The translations under genes were made by a program, and so were the position numbers. Below are positions 55,991 through 64,000 of a stretch of DNA of 64,000 nucleotides, in pieces. The notes beneath the pieces are model-generated. The model saw nothing but the letters and a program-made list of their open reading frames with translations. It was not told the DNA's origin and did no database searches. The stretch's first letter is position 1, and each line of letters begins with the position of its first letter. The stretch lies in the NCBI GenBank assembly GCA_949128115.1, contig OX421966.1, positions 65,779,416-65,843,415 on the forward strand, given 5' to 3'. Source of the DNA: Anaspis maculata (taxonomy: Eukaryota > Arthropoda > Insecta > Coleoptera > Scraptiidae).

Positions 55991-57509
55991 GGCCAGGCGG
56001 TAGGTCATTCTGGATAGAAAAAATTCCGACCAAAGCTTTTATGGTGTCAAACTCTTCGTAAGGTCAGTAGGTATCTACCACTGAGTTTCCGCCCAAAAAC
56101 GAGTTGTGCTGATTCCTCCACATCTGTCCAAAGGTAAAAGATGTCTTGAAGGTGCAAAAAGACCCATTAAACCCCCGTACTTTTTCATTTTATTTGCCTC
56201 ATTGCAAACGTACAACTCTTACGCAAACATTGGAAGCATTTGTCATCATCTCTGTGCCAGTCTTACTGTTGAAAAAAAAGATTTCTTTGTGCGGGTCAGA
56301 TAAATCACATTTGATTGTTTTTCCAAACAAGAAAACGATGGAGCAACATGTATTTTGGATGTTTTCTACTAACTCGTACCCACTGAACCCATTTATGGTG
56401 TTAAAATTTCAATAACAGCATTTTTGAAGATGTTGTCCGCTAAGAAGTGGATAATTTTTACCCGCCTGTTCAGCAGCAGTTTTTTCAATTTTATCAAACA
56501 CCGTTTTTGACTATTTCAGGAGCAATGACAAGCTGAAACTCTTTTCTAATGATATTGTGTCTGGCTTAACCGCGGCACGCTTTTTGAAAGTGCAGGAAAC
56601 GGTTTTCTTTTCGAGCGGTTCTATTTTATCCGCGTGCGGCCGTGCCTACTTGACATAGGCCGAACTGACTACAAAAGTTTGGAAATGTAGTCTCTTCCAG
56701 CTTTAAAACACGACCATTATTGATAAAATAATGTATAATTTCTTCATAAATCAATGTACAAAGTCTTAATAATAATGGTCGTGTTTTAAAGCTAAAAAAG
56801 AGTACATTTCTAAGCTCGTGTAAACAGTCCGGTCTATGTCAAGTAGGCACGGCCGCACGCGGGTGAAATAGGGCTGCTCGAAAAGAAATAAGTTTTTTAG
56901 ACTTTCAAGTGCGTGCCGCGATTAAGCCAGGAATAATATAGTTAGAGAAGAGCTTGAGCTTTTTATTCCTCGTAAAATTTTTGCAAACGGTGTTTGGCAA
57001 AATTGAAAAAATTGCTGCTGAACAGGCGGGTAAAAATTATTCACTTCTTAGCTATCAACATCTTCAAAAATGCTGTTATTGAAATTTGACCACCAAAAAT
57101 GGGTTCAGTCGGTACAAGTTAGTAGAAAACATCCAAAATACATGTTGCTACATCGTTTTCTTGTGTGGAAAAACAATCAAATGTGATTCATCTGACCCGC
57201 ACAAAGAAATCTTTTTTTTAACAGTAAGACTGGCACAGAGATGATGACAAATGCTTCCAATGTTTGCGTAAGAGTTGTACGTTTGCATTGAGGCAAATAA
57301 AATGAAAAAGTACGGGGATTGACCAGGTCTTTTTGCACCTTCAAGACATCTTTTACCTTTGGGTAGATGTGGAGGAATCAGCACAACTCGTTTTTGGGCG
57401 GAAACTCAGTGGTAGATACCTGCTGACCTTACAAAGAGTTTGACACCATAAAAGCTTTGGTCGGAGTTTTTTCCAGATTGTAGTGATTTTACCGACATAC
57501 CGGCTGGCC
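55991..57509. mobile_element. Foldback element inside the Tc1-like element
   Basis: Starts GGCCAGGCGGTAGGTC and ends with a diverged complement. TA sits on both sides (55989-55990 and 57510-57511). Arms are about 650-700 bp: CCGACCAAAGCTTTTATGGT on the left and its complement near 57443-57462 on the right, with further matches such as AAGATGTCTTGAAGGTGCAA. It shares the GGCCAG terminus and TA target with the palindrome at 44895-47062. Mirrored short frames are not genes. Confidence 0.88.
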
Positions 57510-57569
57510 TATTGTTACAAACCACATTTTTGGCAATAAGTTTCAATAGTGAACCCCAAGAGTCCTTAA

Positions 57570-58610
57570 ATGCCAAGAGCCCGTCAACCTCGGCAGTACC
57601 ATCATTTAACCGAGTTCCAGAAGGGACAGATTATTGGCTTAAAAAATGAGGGGATTTCGTATCGAAGAATTGCGAGACTTGTTGGTTGCAATGCTTCGAC
57701 TGTGATGAGATGGTGGCGGAGATGGAACGAGGAGGCCAATTATCGGCGACGGAATAGATCTGGTCGTCGTAGAGCCTCCACGGTACGTCAAGATCAACGT
57801 CTTCGAGTAGCGGCTGTAAGAGACCGATTTACGACAACCCGAGCAGTCGGAAACGAGTGGGTTGCAGCTATAGGACGCCCAATCTCAATGAGCACGGTCT
57901 ATAGAAGAATTAGGTCTTTTGGGCTAAGTTCTTATCGTCCGCTGTTAACCCTTCCCCTCACTCCTGTTCACCGGGCCAGAAGATTGGAGTGGTGCAATGA
58001 GCGCAGAAACTGGGTCCAAGAATGGCATCGGGTGGTCTTCAGTGACGAGTCCCGCTTTTGTCTTTGGGCTCATGACGGCCGGGGGAGGGTGAGGCGCTTT
58101 CGTGGGGAACGGCATAATCCCGAATTTTTTGCCGAGCGACACACTGCCCGTACACCCGGATTGATGGTTTGGGGAGCAATATGCCATGGAAGCAGGTCAC
58201 CATTGGTGTTCATTGAGGGCACTATGACAGCTGCATCTTACATCGCGAGTGTGCTGGAACCCGTTTGCCTTCCATACCTTCAGGGGCTCAACAACCCTAT
58301 TTTCCAGCAAGACAATGCACGTCCTCATACGGCAAGAGCTTCAATGCAGTTCCTGGAAGATGCACACGTTGACGTGCTTCCATGGCCTGCTTGCTCTCCT
58401 GATTTGTCGCCCATCGAACACGTGTGGGATATGATGGGAAGAAAGGTGGGGCAATTACGCCATCCTTCCAACAACTTGGAAGATCTCCGTATGGCCTAGC
58501 AAGAGGCATGGGATGGCTTGTCACAAGCGGCAATCGACCACTTGATTGAAAGCATGCCTCGTAGGGTTAATGAGTGTCAGGCAAATCGTGGAGGAGCGAC
58601 ACATTATTAA
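57570..58610 (+). pseudogene. Tc1-like transposase with one nonsense codon
   Basis: Starts MPRARQPRQYHHLTEFQKGQ. Residues about 12-60 form a paired-like helix-turn-helix (GISYRRIARLVGCNASTVMR), and a GRRR-type AT-hook follows. DDE domain: HRVVFSDESRFCL (Asp), PIFQQDNARPHTA (Asp), and PDLSPIEHVWDMMG (Glu) 34 residues after the second Asp, i.e. DD34E. The open frame stops at a TAG (58497-58499). The same frame continues beyond it with QEAWDGLSQAAIDHLIESMP and ends in TAA at 58608-58610, giving the normal Tc1 length of 346 codons plus stop. All three catalytic residues precede the stop. Confidence 0.95.
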
Positions 58611-58748
58611 TTTTTTCTGAAGTTCCTTGTTTTACGATTTCCAGAATCTAATCGTTTGTTTCTATTGTTATAACACATGTTTTGCGAAAATTTGAATAAA
58701 ATTGATCCACGGCTTCATGGTGTTGCACTTTTTTTGGAAGGCAGTATA

Positions 58749-60136
58749 TAACATGCAGCGACTTTTTGACACTTTTATGAGCTGAATAAATACGAAACCC
58801 AATCAAAATTTCCATAACGTTGATTCGTAATCTCCCCCGCCCCCCACATAAACACAAAACGCTTTGAACTCGCCCCCCTCCCAACCCCATCGTTCCCGGT
58901 TCAACCCCTTACACCACCTCCCCGGCTCATTTGGTATAGGTGGTGTCGTAAAGGTCTCGGCGGAACAACGGTGTTAATTCGGTTTTCAAATATTTCCTCG
59001 CGTATTTAGCGAGTCGCGCAACCCCTTCTCATTAATTAGTGTAACTCCACCCGGGGGACTACTGATTCCTCCCTTATTTCTTGAGGACACGCTGCTAAAT
59101 ATTAAGACGCTCGCGGGGAAACCGGTATGCGCCCCGTTGGAAAAAGGGGGTTGCCGTGGGCCGCCGTTTTCACCTGATGCGGGCCTCCCGGGGCGCGCAA
59201 TAAAGGTCTCCTCCATCATAAAAACGCGTCGCGATATTGCCTCGACGAGACGTATTACAGAATTTTTTACCGCGTCGTCGTCCCATGTGCATTCTATACA
59301 CAGAAACAGGCAAGAAAAGAGAACATGCACGGCACAAAAACAACAAGGCGAGAGCAATTTTGCTTTAATGTACGCTATCGATTGGTCCTCCTACTCCTTT
59401 TTGGCCGCGTGCTGCTCATCCCGGCGGTCCAGAGACGAGCCGTAGGAGTGAGAGAAGGAAAATGCGGAGGAGGACGACGTGGAATGGAATAAGATGCGGA
59501 TTGAAGGCCGAATTTTCACCGACGAGCAGGACGAAAAAGGCAGAAGAAGAAGAAGAAAAAGAAGAAGGAGGAGCGGCACAAGAAAAAAGTGATTTATTCT
59601 TAACGGCGCTGCTCATGTTTATTTAAGAGCACTTCTTTTGATTTTGGCTTCACTCACTGGCGCATCTGATTACATATTCAGCTGGCTTTCTGGCTAATGT
59701 AAAAATGCTTTTTGCTCTCCTCTTTACTAATAATAAATGAGCCCGGGGAATGGATTATTTTTAAGGAGGGCAGGCAGGCCAGGTAGAGGCACATCGTACG
59801 GCAGGGCTGGCCCTAACTCGCAAAATTCCCGGCGAATAATTCCCCTTGATTGTTTTTTCCTTCGAGAGCAGTTGCAGCGTCAGTATCAAGTCTCTGTTGA
59901 GTTAATGAGAAGTTGTATTCTATCATCATCATTTTCTCATCATCATCATCATCATTATCATCATCTAAAATTATGTGTTTACTTGCTTACTATAAGTGGG
60001 CACAATGTGTCTGCCAAATTGCAACAGAATTTGAACAGCAATTAACCTCCGGTTCCACCAAACTTTTATCAACGCGATAATTTCATCAGTCATCACTCTC
60101 ATATAGTAACCGAGCAACTGGCCATCCTATTGGCTG
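58749..60136. other. Host-like intergenic island
   Basis: 58850-59650 is rich in CG and in TTAATTAG-like cores and resembles the islands at 11140, 19190 and 39000. Low-complexity parts include a GAAGAAG purine tract (about 59535-59575) and a (CAT)n tract (about 59925-59965). Frames of 60-120 codons here are unconvincing and overlap on both strands. Confidence 0.35.
59925..59965. repeat. (CAT)n microsatellite
   Basis: Interrupted CAT/TCA repeats; a neighbouring purine-rich GAAGAAG tract lies at about 59535-59575. Confidence 0.9.
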
Positions 60137-61064
60137 GTGCATAGCCACCATCAGCGTGATAGATTTAATCTGCTCGTGAAATTTTGTTGCTGTGTATCAT
60201 CTGAAAATCTAGCATCTTTGATTTTTACACCTACTCTATTTGATCCCAAGTCGTTGGTTACTGCGGGCATATCTCGCACTGATATTTTGAATATTTTTTC
60301 CAATGAATGTCGCAAAATTATTGTGATAAAGCCCTAAGTGAGAACTTAGCCCTACAAATGCAAACTTGAATTTAATCTAAAATAACACCAAAAATTTTAT
60401 TGCTACATCCCACTTCTGTGGCCATGCCTTTGTTCCCAATATATACAAATAGCCTCGCCGTCAAGGGGAAAAAGATGAAATGGAGGAAGTTGACGCAAAA
60501 ACGCTAATGAGCTACTACTCGATGCGCCCATGAACACCCAATAAAAAAAATAGCCTCGCATGTTTTTTTCAGTGTGAAAGGTGCTACAGAGGCACATGTC
60601 AGCTTCCCGTGAAACGCTCCAATCTTAGAATTCTATCTGATTAATTTGGAAACGTATTTTCTGTTTCTTGATCACAATATCCACCCATCAACATGGGTAA
60701 CGTGAATTCCCGAACTTCACTTTACCATTACAGCACGCTGTGTGATTTATGTTACAGAATACGTCACGCTGTGCGTAATGAATCACTTACTTAGGTTTCG
60801 AGTCAGATTTTCTATAGTTATGTAGTATTCATCGCACTTAGGCAGTGGACGTATAGGTAAACTGCACTATCTTTGCATCGTTTTGAGTGACTAAAATGAG
60901 CTGTTGACCGTTGTGGCATTTTAAATTTCCCACATTCTCCACGAAGTGTACAACTTCAGGCTAGATTCGCAAACCTGGATGCGTGGCGGGGATTGACCGC
61001 GTTGGCCTGTCGGGTGGGGAAGATCTGAGAGTTCACTCTGGGTGCCGCGGTCGAAGCGAACACA
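60137..61064. other. Unassigned stretch
   Basis: No gene, element end or repeat recognised. Mixed AT-rich sequence; 60960-61060 is GC-richer. Confidence 0.35.
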
Positions 61065-62011
61065 AGTTGGCAACAACAATTAAATTTTAACTTTTCGCCG
61101 CAGGCAATTATTTAAGTTGCAACCCTTTTGTGAAAAAAGGCAAGTTCTCTCAGTTCTCTCTCTGCTCGGGGGCGACTTTGGTTAATCTTCCGTTTCACCG
61201 TTTCAGGGTTTTTTTGCCGGGATGGTATTCCGAACCACCTAAAAAGTGGTGAAGAAAGTGGTTTTTTTTGGACCCGGCCGAAACCAACGAATTCCATATG
61301 CAAGTTTCCTTTCTTCTTCTCTCTTCGTCTTTCAACGAGCAAGATTTGAGCATAAAGCCTTCGGCACAGCCATCGTCTCGTCAGCAGAAAACTTCCACCA
61401 CAGCTGCCAATCTCTTCCCCTAAGGACTCCGTCCAGGAGAGAGCTGCGCTGCCACCATAAGGAACAAGGCCAGGCCAGAACCTTTATTTCTTCTTTCTTA
61501 ATTACCTTTTTAAAATCAATTATTTGCCTCACTCTTCAAGTTTAACTATTTGCTTATTACCTTAATTTCTTTATCTTTTTGTTATGATTGAATATTGCAA
61601 CGTTTTAGTAAGAACAAGTTTTTCCACCTATCTTCCCCTTTTTTGAGTGCACTCACAACGGGATTAATTAATTTAAAACCGCGTCGCGATTCTCTATATA
61701 AAAATTTGAATACTTACCGTCTCTCGCAATATTCCTTTAATTTCAATCAATTCTATTTTCTCCGTTTGTTTCATTTAAATTATCAAGTAATATTCTCAAA
61801 TTTATCAACTATTGTTTATTCTACGTCTGAAGTATTATCCACACCAAGTTCTGAATAAAACTGACCATTCTTCCAAAAATTCATTTATTGTTCTCCACTT
61901 AATTATTTTAAAATTCTCTCTCCTTTTAATTTTAAAACAACCGTTTGCCTTTAGTGATTCAGGCATAAGTGCAACTAAACAGGTAGAGATAAAAACTAAT
62001 TTCGAATCACT
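61065..62011 (+). repeat. Candidate retrotransposon LTR (947 bp)
   Basis: Proposed limits are AGTTGG at the start and ATCACT at the end, giving AGT...ACT termini. Directly after lies TGGCGCCCG (62012), which matches the start of a tRNA-Lys-type primer-binding site. Inside, in the right order, are a TATATAAAA box at 61695-61703 and AATAAA at 61854-61859, fitting a U3-R-U5 layout. AGT...ACT ends are known from gypsy-class insect errantiviruses. No second LTR or pol is visible in the window, so this would be a solo or truncated LTR. Confidence 0.42.
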
Positions 62012-62870
62012 TGGCGCCCGTCAACATCGAAATTTCAGGAAACGTCTAAAACCACCCGCGACCCACGCTCTCCAAAATACTCGAGCGCCGTTCGCTCCGA
62101 CGAAAGTTGGGTTATACCGTGTGGGTTCATTTCTCATGCGAAAATGGTGCAGTTCAGGGCATCAAATCCCGAGACCAAAACAAAATCCAGGGATTCCGGT
62201 ATTCGAAATTCCAGATCTCGGGATCCCGGGACCTTCGGCATTTCTTGAATGATGCAGCTTTTCATCTCAATTAAGTGGAGGATATAGTCAATGCAGTGGC
62301 AGTGATGCAAAAAACACAGATTATTCAAATAAGCACAACGTAGTTTGACATCATTATTAGTATATTATTCATTTAAAACTGAAGAACATATCCAGAATTC
62401 AAACTCACAAAATGAGACGATAAATTGTAGGCGATGAATTGAAGAAGCAAGAAAACAATTTATTCATACTTTTCGCTCGTCAAGTGATCTTCGCTTCCTG
62501 AAGAAAGCACGCATTATTGCAATGTTATCCAAAGTTTCGTCAGCAAAAGATGATATCTGAATGTTGTGTGCAGAGCCCCTAAAGCAGGAAATGCTCTGAC
62601 TTCACGCTGCTTTGAGGAACTGTCTGAGGAAATCCCTATACTAATTGAAGGTATTTTTCGCGACTACCTCATTTGTCAAAAATTGCCATTTTATCTCGAA
62701 CCAAATCCCATGCTGCAGGAGTAGTTATCACTACATCTACAGCCATGCTTTTCTGAAGAGTATTTCTTGGTTCATCCTCCATCGACAAGCTTTCATTTCT
62801 TTTTCTCATGTACGCTAGAACTACGTCGTCGTCTTGATATTGTTCTCCAGCTTGTAGTCTAGTAAAATGA
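62012..62870. other. Sequence after the candidate LTR, no gene
   Basis: Opens with the possible primer site TGGCGCCCG. Around 62160-62235 there are repeated ATTCC/GATCCCGGG-like words. The rest is AT-rich with no recognised coding sequence; no gag or pol follows. Confidence 0.4.
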
Positions 62871-62899
62871 GGCGATTTTTATGCCAAAGCTGGAACTAA

Positions 62900-63520
62900 T
62901 TAGGGACAGGATAAAAAAAATGGTGATTTAGAGAATGAAAAACTGGATAAGAAAAACCAAAGTCTCATTTCCAGTCATCCCGAGAACCATGGAAAAAAAA
63001 TGAAAGATGGAAAAACATGCGCTGCGGTTTTTTCTTGGAACGGTGGAAGAACGGTGAGAGATATGTGAAAACTGTCAGAGACAAAGTTGTAGGGAATTCA
63101 ATAGTCTACAAAAAAGTCCCCAAGAACATACGTCTAACTTCTTTGGTTCAGCCGTTAATGGCAGTCAAAGTTGCGCGCCGGTCCAGTGAAGTGGAAAAAC
63201 TGTCCGCGTGACCTTCTTTCTTGAATCCTGCGAGAACGACAAGAGATATCCCAAAATTGTGAACAACAAAGTTGTAGAAAGTTGAATGTTCCGCTAGAAA
63301 ATCTTCGAGGCCAATCATCAGCTCCTCTAGTCCAGCCGTGAACCACGTTCGAAGTTGCGCGAAAATCCTGTTGATGAAGTGGTTCTTCTGGAAAACTGAC
63401 AAAAATCCCAGACTTGATGAAAAAAATATGACAATGTAGAGGATGAAAAACTGGTTCTAAGAAATCAAAGTTTCATTTTACACCGTTTTGGAAAATCTAG
63501 GAAATAAAAAAGAAAAAGTT
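62900..63520. repeat. Diverged direct repeats
   Basis: AGAGAATGAAAAACTGG near 62933 recurs as AGAGGATGAAAAACTGG near 63438, both followed by AA-AAATCAAAGT-TCATTT, a period near 500 bp. Within this, ACAAAGTTGTAG occurs near 63080 and 63267, each followed by CAGCCGT and AAGTTGCGCG about 70-90 bp later, a second period near 190 bp. No coding domain. Confidence 0.6.
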
Positions 63521-63853
63521 GGAAAATAGCGATTTGCACTCCCAGCTTCCTCATTGAATACTAAAATAAGCGGAATAAATATGAAAAATCTGAACAAACT
63601 AGCTTGTAGAGTGACGTATCGCATATGTGGTCAAACTGGCACGACGTTGCGGTCATTGTTTAATTGATAATAAAGACATGATAAGTGATTTGAAAAAATT
63701 GCGCGTTCTGTTGAACGTCTGTTGACTATGGTTGGAAATGTAACTCCACGAATGAATGCTTTGTTACCTATAAAGTTTCTTGTTTGGCAAAATTGAAGCC
63801 TGAGTGTCACGGTACTATTTTCGTCATATTTTCATACTACACCTTTTCCAGCT

Positions 63854-64000
63854 GTAGTTTAGAAAACTTCAGATGTATTTGAGAAAATATGAAATGTATT
63901 TAAGATTAACCAAATGTAGTTCAGAAATCGCCAATGCATTTTAGAAAACTTTAGATGTACTTTAGAAAATATGAAATGTATTTTAGATTAACGAAATGTA
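63854..64000. repeat. 20/21-bp tandem repeat with 82-bp higher-order unit (continues past window)
   Basis: Seven successive units begin GTA or GCA and end in AAAT, AGAT or AAT: GTAGTTTAGAAAACTTCAGA, then GTATTTGAGAAAATATGAAA, GTATTTAAGATTAACCAAAT and GTAGTTCAGAAATCGCCAAT. Units 5-7 resemble units 1-3 more than their neighbours, so the pattern repeats every four units (21+21+20+20 = 82 bp). The array reaches the last base, so its full length is unknown. Confidence 0.9.

Larger units (their letters stand above)
55801..58746 (+). mobile_element. Tc1-like transposon with a nested foldback
   Basis: The ends start TACTGCCTTCCAAAAAAAGT and match perfectly for 28 bases in inverted orientation, with weaker similarity to about 70 bp. 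TA duplications flank the unit (55799-55800 and 58747-58748). It encodes a near-intact DD34E transposase. The 1.5-kb foldback at 55991-57509 accounts for the unusual 2.9-kb length; without it the element would be about 1.43 kb, typical for Tc1. Confidence 0.95.

Noticed and set aside
59391..59616. Leucine/serine-rich minus-strand frames that resemble a signal peptide
   Set aside because: Caused by the GAAGAAG purine tract on the plus strand.
1..64000. tRNA, rRNA or other structural RNA genes
   Set aside because: I saw no convincing cloverleaf, A/B box pair or rRNA core sequence while reading; tRNAscan-SE and Infernal would be decisive.

Overview
This window looks like intergenic DNA of an arthropod, most likely an insect. 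There is no operon structure, no bacterial promoter or Shine-Dalgarno logic, and no recognisable host gene. Almost everything I can identify is a transposable element or a fossil of one: hAT, pogo, Tc1/mariner and THAP/DDE elements, Ty3/gypsy LTR elements, 5'-truncated LINEs, foldback (snap-back) elements and tandem repeats. The species cannot be read from the sequence.

Layout. 1-0.7 kb, 11.1-11.8 kb, 19.2-20.3 kb, 38.8-40.3 kb and 58.8-60.1 kb are GC-richer islands with many TAAT/ATTA cores; I take them to be host intergenic sequence. 2.7-10.0 kb is a 7.3-kb pogo-like element flanked by TA, with a decayed psq-type DNA-binding exon, a 1-kb foldback, a 0.6-kb MITE and several tandem repeats. 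10.2-13.7 kb is a pair of ~0.7-kb inverted repeats around a host-like island. 13.8-17.6 kb is a palindromic repeat split by a hAT transposon with a perfect 8-bp target duplication. 20.9-24.8 kb is a decayed minus-strand gypsy element with LTRs and a 4-bp duplication.

The main structure is 24,850-38,735. It is a 13.9-kb unit with hAT-like 14-bp terminal inverted repeats and a perfect 8-bp target duplication (TCTGAGCT). Its interior is an ~12-kb palindrome. The arms carry a 223-bp tandem array, a 155-bp tandem array, and a small gene of an uncharacterised family (DIQGF...KEI...NHHG). Later LINE and MITE insertions sit in only one arm, so the other arm preserves the empty sites.

40.4-43.7 kb is another palindrome carrying a LINE with an open RT reading frame. 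44.7-49.5 kb is a two-gene THAP/DDE_Tnp_4 plus YqaJ-nuclease element of ISL2EU type. Its intron holds a 2.2-kb TA-flanked palindrome, and its nuclease gene is cut by a 5.4-kb gypsy element (49.5-54.9 kb). 55.8-58.7 kb is a Tc1-like element whose transposase has one nonsense codon and whose 5' region contains a TA-flanked foldback. 61.1-62.0 kb looks like an LTR with a TATA box, a poly-A signal and a tRNA-type primer site. The window ends in a 20/21-bp tandem repeat with an 82-bp higher-order period.

Roughly 27 kb of the 64 kb lies inside long inverted repeats. Nested insertions give a relative chronology: host DNA, then palindromic elements, then hAT, LINE, gypsy and MITE insertions into them.
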